Assembly: GCA_016929695.1 (NCBI GenBank)
Contig: JAFGII010000029.1
Coordinates: 1 to 62,068, forward strand
Reading direction: 5' to 3'
Source: Ignavibacteria bacterium
Lineage (GTDB): Bacteria; Bacteroidota; Ignavibacteria; Tepidaquicellales; Tepidaquicellaceae
DNA length: 62,068 nucleotides
Position numbers and translations under genes: made by a program. The notes beneath the pieces were generated by a model. The model saw nothing but the letters and a program-made list of their open reading frames with translations, did not search any database and was not told the origin of the DNA. Of this stretch, positions 55,594 through 62,068 are shown piece after piece; position 1 is the first letter of the stretch; the number at the start of each line of letters is the position of its first letter.

Positions 55594-55665
55594 CTGTCAG
55601 AAAAATCCTACAAAAAAATGTTACATAATCCTACAACTTATTATAAATGAATATTATTATATTTG
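55594..55665 (+). promoter_or_regulatory. TCCTACAA promoter module, copy A
   Basis: A degenerate left half CTGTCAGA (55594) pairs across AAAA with TCCTACAA (55606-55613). A second TCCTACAA starts 23 bp later (55629) and TATATTTG, matching the Bacteroidota -7 consensus TAnnTTTG, starts 29 bp after that (55658). Confidence 0.7.
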
Positions 55666-55671
55666 TAACGT

Positions 55672-55898
55672 TTATAGTTCTTTATGTTCAGAAAAAAATT
55701 AACAGATGAGATTTTAAAGATATAATCCGATTAAGTATATTAATAAAATAATTGTTTATAAAATATATAAATAAAAACCTGAAGAAAGTATTTAACATAT
55801 CAAAACCTGCTTTTCCTCGAAAACCACATTCCCTCAACAACCATAATTCCTCAAAAAAAGGCAAGCAAGTACCTTTCCACGTTGCCCGCTTGCCTTTT
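55672..55898 (+). ncRNA. Candidate small RNA behind promoter copy A
   Basis: Transcription from the copy A promoter would run about 225 nt to a terminator at 55856-55898 without passing a credible gene. The first transcribed bases (AGTTCTTT) match those of promoter copy C. Confidence 0.35.
55856..55898 (+). terminator. Intrinsic terminator of the candidate small RNA
   Basis: 11-bp stem AAAAGGCAAGC/GCTTGCCTTTT with a 21-nt loop; the distal arm ends in TTTT followed by pyrimidines. Confidence 0.65.
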
Positions 55899-56103
55899 CC
55901 TTTCTTCAGGGAGAATGAATTTATTTTGAAGAAAAGTACTCAATACAAAGGGAATTTATTTTTCATTAAATTGCCGGGGAAATATATTATATAATACGCA
56001 GAAGTTTTATTTTGGGAATCATCTGTTCAGTCAAGAGATACATATAAATTATTTAAATCAATTTAAGTCAATTAATATAACAAAAGATAAACTAAATATA
56101 TAT

Positions 56104-56152
56104 TTGTAGGAAAAATCCTACAAGCATTTTAGTTTTTAAGTTTGTATATTTA
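56104..56152 (+). promoter_or_regulatory. TCCTACAA promoter module, copy B
   Basis: A perfect palindrome TTGTAGGA-AAAA-TCCTACAA (56104-56123) with TATATTTA starting at 56145, exactly 29 bp after the right half-site. It lies 287 nt upstream of the first receiver gene. Confidence 0.75.
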
Positions 56153-56438
56153 CAAAGATAAATTTTTTGTGGTATGTGACGGGTGTAATTTGTAGTCTGT
56201 CGTCTAATAAGTAACAGTTTCAATTTTTTTATACTAATTGAATAATGCAAATTCCCCGAAATTTAAAGTTTCAGAAAGTTATAAGTATATTTTAAAAAAT
56301 ATCTTAATTTAATAGTAATAAATGTATGGCTTGCTGTTGAGTAACGGTTATTTTGGGGCAGCCTGCCGATTGGATGTTAGAGTTACGGATTTATATATTT
56401 TAATTAAACTATTTGTAACGGTGTAAATAAAAAGTTTA

Positions 56439-56837
56439 ATGAAGAAGAAAATATCAATATTACTGGCTGACGATAATAAATATGTGCTTGACAGTATATC
56501 ATCATATATACGTGATGAAGAAGACCTTGAAATCATTTCGATGGTGGAGAGCGGGAAAGAAGCTCTTGAAATAATAGAAAAAGGCGAATGTGATATAGTA
56601 GTGCTTGATTTATCTATGCCGGAAATTGACGGATTTGAAGTTCTGAGAAGACTTAAAATTAAGAATATAAAAACTCCTGTTTTAATTTTTACTAATTATA
56701 ACGAAGAAAATCATATACTCACAATTAAACGACTGGGGGCTTCAGGTTACGTATGCAAAACAGAACCTCCTGAAAATTTAATTTCTGCAATAAGAACTGT
56801 TGCTTCGGGGGAATTGTTTTTCAGCGACAAGAAATAA
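56439..56837 (+). CDS. Receiver-only response regulator
   Basis: A 132-residue stand-alone CheY-like receiver. It has acidic pocket D11/D12 (LLADDNKYV), phosphoacceptor D57 (VVLDLSMPE), T85 (LIFTNY) and K107 (GYVCKTE). The sequence style (LSMPEIDGFEVLRRLK, GASGYVCKTEPPENLISAIRTVASGE) is that of NarL/FixJ-type regulators, but the HTH output domain is absent and the protein ends at FFSDKK just after helix 5. It should relay phosphate or act by protein contact. Its leader carries promoter copy B. A close paralogue lies at 57614. Confidence 0.9.
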   Translation: MKKKISILLADDNKYVLDSISSYIRDEEDLEIISMVESGKEALEIIEKGECDIVVLDLSMPEIDGFEVLRRLKIKNIKTPVLIFTNYNEENHILTIKRLGASGYVCKTEPPENLISAIRTVASGELFFSDKK

Positions 56838-56848
56838 TTAGGTTAAGT

Positions 56849-56958
56849 AGTGACAAGGTGACAAAGTAACAAGGTGACAAGGTGACAAAGTAACAAGGTG
56901 ACAAGGTGACAAAGTAACAAAGTAACAAGGTAACAAAGTAACAAGGTTACAAGATGAC
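56849..56958. repeat. Tandem repeat of a 10-bp unit
   Basis: About eleven imperfect copies of GTGACAAAG/GTAACAAAG-type decamers directly after the first receiver gene. It is typical of unstable minisatellite-like intergenic repeats. Confidence 0.85.
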
Positions 56959-57613
56959 GATGTATAATTTTTTTCCCGAATTTTCCAATCTTCCAAATCT
57001 GATAATCTTTCAACTTTATAAATCTTCCAATCTTATGAGTTAATCTTTGTAATCCTTTGTAGGACAATTCCTACAAAAAAATGTTACTTTATCCTACAAG
57101 CATTTTTATTTATTTGTATTTATATTTGCAAAGATTTAGTTCTTTGTTATTTGAATGATGGGTGCTATTTGTAATCTATTGTCCGATAGTTAAGAACATC
57201 AGTTTTCTTGATTATCTTAAACCTCTTGTAAATCATCAAATGTAATGAAGAAAAAATCATTTTATTAATGCTCTGTATGATGATTCTTCTGTAAAGCAGG
57301 GCAGCAGATATTTTTTTGAAAGTATGTTCCGGAGTCTTCTTTCCCGGTATGCCGGGAAAGACTCTTCGGGGCGAAAGGGATTTAGGATATATTGTCGGTC
57401 GGATGAGATTGACAGAAAGAATGTTCCGGAAAGTCACTTCAGCAATTCAAAGAAAAAGATTAACGGAGCAGAAAGGATTTAGGTGATATTGAAAGTTGGT
57501 GATTTACGTTTAGTGTTGATGGAGAGTATTTGACCGGATTTGAAAATTTATGATATGATATTGTTATTATTGACGAATCTATTTTTATTGTATTAACTGT
57601 ATAAAATAAATTT
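56959..57613. other. Intergenic region with promoter copy C and a long leader
   Basis: About 650 nt between the tandem repeat and the second receiver gene. It carries the third promoter module (57057-57128) and a leader of about 480 nt whose first 60 nt resemble the copy B leader. No ORF is convincing. Confidence 0.5.
57057..57128 (+). promoter_or_regulatory. TCCTACAA promoter module, copy C
   Basis: Perfect palindrome TTGTAGGA-CAAT-TCCTACAA (57057-57076), a second TCCTACAA 23 bp later (57092) and TATATTTG 29 bp after that (57121). Spacings are identical to copy A, and the 15 nt between the direct boxes (AAAAATGTTAC...) are nearly identical too. Confidence 0.78.
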
Positions 57614-58003
57614 ATGATGAAGAAAAAAATTTCGGTAATGCTGGCGGACGATAACAAATATGTTCTTGACAGTATATCGTCCTTTATTCAGGAAGAAGAG
57701 GATTTGGAGGTTGTATCAAAAGTCGAAAGCGGGAAAAAAGTAATTGAAATAATTGAAAAGGGTGACTTTGATATAGTTATACTTGACCTGTCAATGCCGG
57801 AAATTAACGGCTTCGAGGTCCTTAAACATCTTAAGGTTAAAAATATAAAAACACCCGTTCTGATTTTTACGAATTTTAACGAACAGAATCAGATTATTAC
57901 TATAAAACGTCTTGGCGCATCGGGATATGTCTGTAAGGCAGAATCACCTAACAAATTAATTTCGGCAATAAGAACTGTGGCATCGGGAGGAGTGTATTTC
58001 TGA
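57614..58003 (+). CDS. Receiver-only response regulator, paralogue of 56439
   Basis: A 129-residue receiver-only protein, about 75-80 % identical by eye to the product at 56439 (LADDNKYVLDSISSFIQEEEDLEVVSKVESGKK, VILDLSMPEINGFEVLKHLK, FTNFNEQNQIITIKRLGASGYVCKAESP). The phosphoacceptor Asp, Thr and Lys are conserved, and no output domain follows: it ends VASGGVYF. Two adjacent ATGs (57614, 57617) are possible starts; the second gives the same N terminus as the paralogue. Its promoter region duplicates that of the first gene, so gene and control region were duplicated together. Confidence 0.9.
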   Translation: MMKKKISVMLADDNKYVLDSISSFIQEEEDLEVVSKVESGKKVIEIIEKGDFDIVILDLSMPEINGFEVLKHLKVKNIKTPVLIFTNFNEQNQIITIKRLGASGYVCKAESPNKLISAIRTVASGGVYF

Positions 58004-58171
58004 GTTATAGTTTATTAAGTTCATCAATTCTGTAAAGTTGCAAAGTATCTGCAATAGCGGATTTATAAAGTGAAGTCCTTTCCATTTGTTTTACTTACAA
58101 AATTCTTCATTTATTATGTACGAAACTTAATATAATTTGTATTCGTATTTCAAGTAAACAATAAAATTTTT

Positions 58172-60037
58172 ATGAAGGCAAAATTATCAATTCTATCGGC
58201 GGTGTTATTTTTTGTATTTGTTACGGGGATTTATCCTCAGGATAAAAATTTTTTTATTCCGAATGAAATCAGAAGGGCTTATAAAAAGGGGACGCGCGAT
58301 TATAAAGGAGTTCCCGGAATAAATTACCGGCAGAACCGTTCGGATTATGTAATAAAAGCGGAACTGAATCCCGGGACTGCAATGGTTTCAGGGAGCGGGG
58401 AAATTACTTATTATAACAATAGTTCTGATACATTAAAAAGTGTCGTTCTAAGACTGTATGCAGACGTTTTTAAAAAGGGGAATGTGCACAATATTGAAAT
58501 TGAACCGGAAGATTTACACGACGGCGTTAAAATTATTTCCGCTAAAGTCGGGAATGATGTGTTTGATGTATCACAGAACAGTAAAACCGCTTTTCGTCAG
58601 GGGACGAAGTTAATCTTAAAACTTAAAAATTATATTTTGCCTTCATCGAAGGAAAAAATATATATTGACTGGGAATTATCTTTACCTAAAAAAACTTTTA
58701 TCAGAATAGGTGCCTATAATCAAAATAATTTATTTGTCGGATTGTGGTATCCGCAGGTTGCGGTCTATGACGATATAAGGAAATGGGATATGCAGGATTA
58801 TCTCGCCCAGCAGGAATATTATAATGACTTCGGGAATTTTGATGTGGAAATAACAGTGCCTGAAGGATATGTCGTCTGGGGAACGGGAGAACTTCAGAAT
58901 GCCAAAGAGGTTTTACGTGAAGATATTTTTGAAAAATATGAAAAAGCAAAATCTTCGGATGGAATAATAAAGGTCATAAATGAAAATGATTATGCGAAAG
59001 GCGTCGTAACCGCAAAAGGCAGTAAACTTATATGGAAATTTAAGGCGGAGATGGTCTCGGATTTTGCCTTTGGTGTGAGCAATAATTATTTGTGGGATGC
59101 GGTCATTACTCCGGCGGGGGGGAACGGCAAAAACGTATTTGTATCTGCCGCTTATTCGAAAGAGTCACAAGATTTTGCTGAAGTATGTGATATAGCCCTA
59201 AAATCAATAAATTATTATTCTAATGTATTTCCGGGTATTCCGTTTCCATTTCCCGTAATGACGGTTTACAACGGTGCCGACGGTATGGAATTTCCGATGA
59301 TAACCAACGATGGTTCTTTTGACAGCCGCGCAGGAACAGTTTACGTGACATCTCACGAAATTCTGCATATGTATTTTCCGTTTCTTGTCGGAACGGATGA
59401 AACGCGTTACGCATTTATGGATGAAGGATTTGCAGTTTACATTCCGGAAGAATTGCAGATGCAGATTGAACCCGAACTCGACCAGAAATTGAAACAAACT
59501 GAATTCTTTTCAAGGGCGTCAGGAGTTGCAAGCGAGCCGCCGCTGATAAATTACTCGACTTATCTTTACGGCAATCAGTATTTTGCTTCATATTACGGAA
59601 AGTCCGAACGTGCACTTGTTACACTTGAAGAATTAATCGGCAGGGAAAAAATGAAAGAGGCATTTATCGAATTTACAAACAGATGGAAATATAAACATCC
59701 GACGCCGTACGATTTCTTTTTTACTTTTAATGATGTAACGGGAATGGATTTATCGTGGTTCTGGAAGGCGTGGTATTTTGATTATAATTTCGCGGATTAT
59801 GAAATCACATCAACGGAAAACAGTAAAGTAATAATTAAAAATGTCGGAAAACTTCCGCTGCCCGTTGAACTTAAAGTCTTTTATACGGACGGAAGCGAAG
59901 AAGTTTTTAAACAGAAACCTTCCCCTGACGAGGTAATTTACATTTCTGCTAATCCGCAGAAAGAAATATTAAAAGCAGAACTCGGTGGGAAATACATATC
60001 TGATGTGGATAAAAGCAATAATGTTTTTCCGCGATGA
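58172..60037 (+). CDS. M1-family aminopeptidase-like metallopeptidase
   Basis: A 621-residue exported peptidase. The signal peptide is MKAKLSILSAVLFFVFVTGIYPQ. An N-terminal M1-type beta-saddle (about 40-250) contains SGSGEITYYNNSSDTLKSVVLRLYA. The catalytic domain has GADGMEFPMI at the position of the GxMEN exopeptidase motif and HEILHMYF as the HExxH zinc site, with the third ligand Glu in AFMDEGFAVY. The substrate-binding GxMEN is altered (GMEFP), as in many secreted bacterial M1 relatives. It probably degrades peptides in the periplasm or at the surface. There is no T9SS tail. Confidence 0.88.
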   Translation: MKAKLSILSAVLFFVFVTGIYPQDKNFFIPNEIRRAYKKGTRDYKGVPGINYRQNRSDYVIKAELNPGTAMVSGSGEITYYNNSSDTLKSVVLRLYADVFKKGNVHNIEIEPEDLHDGVKIISAKVGNDVFDVSQNSKTAFRQGTKLILKLKNYILPSSKEKIYIDWELSLPKKTFIRIGAYNQNNLFVGLWYPQVAVYDDIRKWDMQDYLAQQEYYNDFGNFDVEITVPEGYVVWGTGELQNAKEVLREDIFEKYEKAKSSDGIIKVINENDYAKGVVTAKGSKLIWKFKAEMVSDFAFGVSNNYLWDAVITPAGGNGKNVFVSAAYSKESQDFAEVCDIALKSINYYSNVFPGIPFPFPVMTVYNGADGMEFPMITNDGSFDSRAGTVYVTSHEILHMYFPFLVGTDETRYAFMDEGFAVYIPEELQMQIEPELDQKLKQTEFFSRASGVASEPPLINYSTYLYGNQYFASYYGKSERALVTLEELIGREKMKEAFIEFTNRWKYKHPTPYDFFFTFNDVTGMDLSWFWKAWYFDYNFADYEITSTENSKVIIKNVGKLPLPVELKVFYTDGSEEVFKQKPSPDEVIYISANPQKEILKAELGGKYISDVDKSNNVFPR

Positions 60038-60102
60038 GTTAGTGGTTAGTGGTTAGCGGTTAATTGTTAGTCATTAATGATTATTTTTTCTGACTTCTTA
60101 AA

Positions 60103-60375
60103 TTAATATGCATCTTTTCGTTTTACAATTTCAATAATAAATACAATTTTTCTATCATCATCAACAGTATAAAACAAACGGAAACTGCTTATTCTGAATC
60201 TGTAAATATTATCAAATTTTCCTTTCAGTTTCTTAATGTGCTGACCATAGAAGGGATTTTCACATAAGGCAGGGTAAACAAGGTGTTTTATCTTTGGATA
60301 TAATTTCTTATCACCTGTTTTACTCAGTGATTTTTGAAAATTGTTAGTTTCCGCTATTTGATATTTACCGGACAA
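60103..60375 (-). CDS. RelE/ParE-family toxin
   Basis: A 90-residue basic protein with the RelE/ParE fold pattern: an N-terminal strand YQIAETNNFQKSLSK, two helices, then LKGKFDNIYRFRISSFRLFYTVDDDRKIVFIIEIVKRKDAY with the typical R-F/Y-R-x-x-Y core and C-terminal basic strand. RelE-type toxins cut mRNA on the ribosome, while ParE-type toxins poison gyrase; the subtype cannot be decided. The start overlaps the antitoxin stop by 11 nt, so the two are translationally coupled. Confidence 0.85.
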   Translation of the reverse strand: MSGKYQIAETNNFQKSLSKTGDKKLYPKIKHLVYPALCENPFYGQHIKKLKGKFDNIYRFRISSFRLFYTVDDDRKIVFIIEIVKRKDAY

Positions 60376-60607
60376 TTTTATACTTTCCCGTTTTTATATC
60401 CCTTAATCCTTTTTCTATGCCTGCGATTAAATTTTTATCTGCAATTATTTCATTCATTTCAAGGTCGCTTACATAATTTTCGCTTAAAAGGTATAAATAG
60501 GCTGCATTTTCAATGAAATTTGATATAGGTCTGTTTTCACTTTCCGCGGCGGCTTTAAACAACTTATATTTTTTATTATCCAAACGTAGTGTAATTGTTT
60601 TTGGCAT
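60365..60607 (-). CDS. Ribbon-helix-helix antitoxin
   Basis: An 80-residue protein. TITLRLDNKKYKLFKAAAESENRPISNFIENAAYLYLL is a CopG/MetJ-type ribbon-helix-helix motif: a short beta-strand then two helices with SNFIENA. The charged C terminus (DLEMNEIIADKNLIAGIEKGLRDIKTGKYKIVR) should wrap the toxin. RHH antitoxins dimerise and repress their own operon. It precedes and overlaps the toxin gene. Confidence 0.85.
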   Translation of the reverse strand: MPKTITLRLDNKKYKLFKAAAESENRPISNFIENAAYLYLLSENYVSDLEMNEIIADKNLIAGIEKGLRDIKTGKYKIVR

Positions 60608-60721
60608 TGTATTCTTTTTTATTCAAATATATTCAAATATATTCTTTATTTCAAGAGAATTAAGAACAACATCATTATATAAGTCCGGCTTTTCGGGTAA
60701 AGTAATTCAGAATCCATAAAA

Positions 60722-60757
60722 ACCCTTATCCGATAAACAAGTTTATGGGATGAGGGT
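60722..60757. terminator. Extended hairpin, possible terminator
   Basis: ACCCTTATCC-GATAAAC pairs across AA with GTTTAT-GGGATGAGGGT. It lies in the divergent spacer between the toxin-antitoxin pair and the lhgO-like gene. There is no T tract, so a repeat element is equally likely. Confidence 0.4.
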
Positions 60758-60815
60758 AATAAATGAATTTCAAATATTAATAATTATAAGGATATTTGTA
60801 TAAATTCTATATAAT

Positions 60816-62068
60816 ATGGAGCGAAATTACGATGTGATTATAGTAGGGGCTGGAATTGTTGGGCTGAGCACTTGTTACAAACTACTCGAGAAAAATCCCG
60901 GACTGAAAATCTGCATTATTGAAAAAGAAAACGGAGTATCGAAACATCAGACAGGGAATAACAGCGGGGTTGTTCATTCGGGTATATATTATAAGCCGGG
61001 AAGTCTGAAAGCATTAAATTGCAGGAAGGGATACAAAATGCTTCTTGATTTCTGCGACGTAAATAAAATCAGGTACGAAATTTGCGGTAAAGTAATCGTT
61101 GCTACCGAGGAAAAAGAACTTGACGGGATGAAGAGAATTTACGACAGGGGAATTGAGAACGGGCTTGAAGGATTGAAATATCTTTCGCCCGAAGAAATAA
61201 GAGAATATGAACCTTATGTAACAAATGCAATAAAAGGAATATATGTTCCGCAGACCGGAATTATCGATTATAAAGAAGTCTCGGAAAAACTTGAAGAACT
61301 GATTTATGATTTGGGCGGGGAGATTCATTTTGAAGAAAGACTGGTTAGTATTAATGAAAAAGCCGTTCCGACGCCGGAGCATCGGAACGAGGAAGAGCTC
61401 CGTAGGAGCGAAACCTTTGTAGAAATAATTACCAACAAAGAAAATTACACCGCAAAATATCTGATTACCTGTGCCGGACTGCAGTCAGACAGAATTGCAA
61501 AATTAACAAATCCTAAAATAAATATAAAAATAATTCCTTTCCGGGGTGAATATTATGTCCTGAAAAAGGAGAAACGTAATTTGGTTAAAAATTTAATTTA
61601 TCCCGTTCCCGACCCGCAGTTCCCGTTTCTGGGAGTTCATTTTACACGAATGCTCGACGGTGAAAGAGAAGCGGGACCGAATGCGGTATTTGCTTTCAAG
61701 CGCGAGGGATACAATAAGTTCGATATTGATTTTGGGGATATGTTCGATGCGGTTTTCTGGAAAGGATTTCTGCAAATTGCAAAGAAATACTGGCGAATGG
61801 GCTTTATGGAATTTTACCGTTCATTCTCAAAACCTGCATTTTTGAATTCACTGCAAAGATTAATTCCTTCAATAGAATACGGCGATATTATTCCCGGAAG
61901 TGCGGGAGTCCGTGCACAGGCGTGCGATAATGAAGGGAATTTAATTGATGACTTTTTATTTGTTGAAAAGGAAAATATACTGCACGTGTGTAATGCACCT
62001 TCTCCGGCAGCAACAGCGTGTCTTTCGATTGGGGAAACTATTGCTGAAAAAGTAGTCAGAAGTCAGAA
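60816..62068 (+). CDS. lhgO: L-2-hydroxyglutarate oxidase, partial at window end
   Basis: An FAD-dependent oxidoreductase of the DAO superfamily, reading from the ATG at 60816 (MERNYDVIIVGAGIVGLSTCYKLL) to the end of the window without a stop (about 417 codons seen). The dinucleotide motif VGAGIVGLS is followed by HQTGNNSGVVHSGIYYKPGSLKA and GIYVPQTGIIDY, and GSAGVRAQA lies near the C terminus, all characteristic of L-2-hydroxyglutarate oxidase (LhgO/YgaF). It oxidises L-2-hydroxyglutarate to 2-oxoglutarate, passing electrons to the quinone pool. An insertion of about 20 residues (near 183-202) coincides with a palindromic DNA element (61365-61422). The C terminus lies beyond the window. Confidence 0.88.
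   Translation, partial: MERNYDVIIVGAGIVGLSTCYKLLEKNPGLKICIIEKENGVSKHQTGNNSGVVHSGIYYKPGSLKALNCRKGYKMLLDFCDVNKIRYEICGKVIVATEEKELDGMKRIYDRGIENGLEGLKYLSPEEIREYEPYVTNAIKGIYVPQTGIIDYKEVSEKLEELIYDLGGEIHFEERLVSINEKAVPTPEHRNEEELRRSETFVEIITNKENYTAKYLITCAGLQSDRIAKLTNPKINIKIIPFRGEYYVLKKEKRNLVKNLIYPVPDPQFPFLGVHFTRMLDGEREAGPNAVFAFKREGYNKFDIDFGDMFDAVFWKGFLQIAKKYWRMGFMEFYRSFSKPAFLNSLQRLIPSIEYGDIIPGSAGVRAQACDNEGNLIDDFLFVEKENILHVCNAPSPAATACLSIGETIAEKVVRSQ
61365..61422 (+). repeat. In-frame palindromic insertion inside the lhgO-like gene
   Basis: Two palindromes back to back: GTTCCGA...TCGGAAC (61365-61388) and GCTCC-GTA-GGAGC (61397-61409), then GAAACCTTTGTAG. The element is translated as PTPEHRNEEELRRSETF without breaking the frame, at a place where the family normally has a short loop. 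Confidence 0.65.

Larger units (their letters stand above)
55507..56438. other. Long intergenic region with two promoter modules and a terminator
   Basis: 932 nt without a convincing gene. It carries copy A and copy B of the TCCTACAA promoter module (55594-55665 and 56104-56152), a possible small RNA (55672-55898) and the leader of the first receiver gene. An 80-codon frame at 55752-55994 crosses the terminator hairpin and lacks protein character. Confidence 0.55.

Noticed and set aside
55752-55994. 80-codon frame between DUF4175 and the first receiver gene
   Set aside because: It runs through the terminator hairpin and lacks protein-like composition; a non-coding transcript is the better reading.
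56849-56958. Possible CRISPR-like array of short repeats
   Set aside because: The units are 10 bp without unique spacers and imperfect, so this is a simple tandem repeat; no Cas gene is nearby. No CRISPR array was found anywhere.
60103-60607. Toxin-antitoxin pair as part of a larger defence island
   Set aside because: Neighbours are an M1 peptidase and a metabolic oxidase; no other defence gene is visible.

Overview
The window looks like a chromosome segment of a low-GC, Gram-negative member of the Bacteroidota/Chlorobi/Ignavibacteriota assemblage, most likely Ignavibacteria. Six secreted proteins end in a type IX secretion (T9SS) type A sorting domain with the signature YPNPFNP (or a close variant) and a basic tail such as KRMLLVK. 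The genes are AT-rich, Shine-Dalgarno sequences are mostly absent, and several genes belong to families common in that group (DUF4175, DUF4126, BamA/TamA-like protein, M1 and M14 peptidases). The taxonomic call is an inference from protein style, not from a marker-gene tree.

Layout. 1-82: the 3' end (domain V/VI) of a group II intron running in from the left. 109-11380: membrane proteins, a metallo-beta-lactamase-fold hydrolase, a TPR protein and three large T9SS cargo proteins (SpoIID/LytB, alpha/beta hydrolase, M14 carboxypeptidase), separated by intergenic DNA rich in degenerate dispersed repeats. 11549-12228: tRNA-Pro(CGG) flanked by broken copies of itself and linked to an intact and a truncated GIY-YIG nuclease gene. 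12232-17493: an HExxH protein, a P2A-type cation ATPase, a small Cys-rich lipoprotein and a HerA-like ATPase. 17983-24971: a carbohydrate locus (GT4, GH130, GT4, GH130, GT2) that fits synthesis and phosphorolysis of a mannose-containing glycan. 25017-28782: 5'-nucleotidase, YggX, SpoIIE/RsbU-type phosphatase and a TM2 protein. 28925-36762: a reverse-strand run of three T9SS cargos. 36951-47592: housekeeping and envelope genes (prfA, BadF-type kinase, guaA, coiled-coil lipoprotein, LysM protein, PhoH, BamA/TamA-like protein, alanine/Na+ symporter).

47812-50137 is the most interesting cassette: a YukD/EsaB-like ubiquitin-like protein, an E1-like activating enzyme and a membrane-anchored protein whose N terminus is a prokaryotic RING-type zinc finger. 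The three genes are packed with 0 and 4 nt between them. No E2 or JAB deubiquitinase gene is visible, and the ubiquitin-like protein has no terminal Gly-Gly. It therefore looks like a minimal prokaryotic ubiquitin-like conjugation or signalling operon.

50221-55506 holds a UbiA-family prenyltransferase, a CPBP membrane protease and a giant DUF4175 coiled-coil protein. 55507-58003 contains two receiver-only response regulators and three copies of an unusual promoter module: a perfect or degenerate palindrome of the box TCCTACAA placed exactly 29 bp upstream of a TATATTTG/A element. One copy drives no gene but lies upstream of an intrinsic terminator, suggesting a small RNA. 58172-62068 ends with an M1 peptidase, a RelE/RHH toxin-antitoxin pair and an L-2-hydroxyglutarate oxidase gene that carries an in-frame palindromic insertion and runs off the window.
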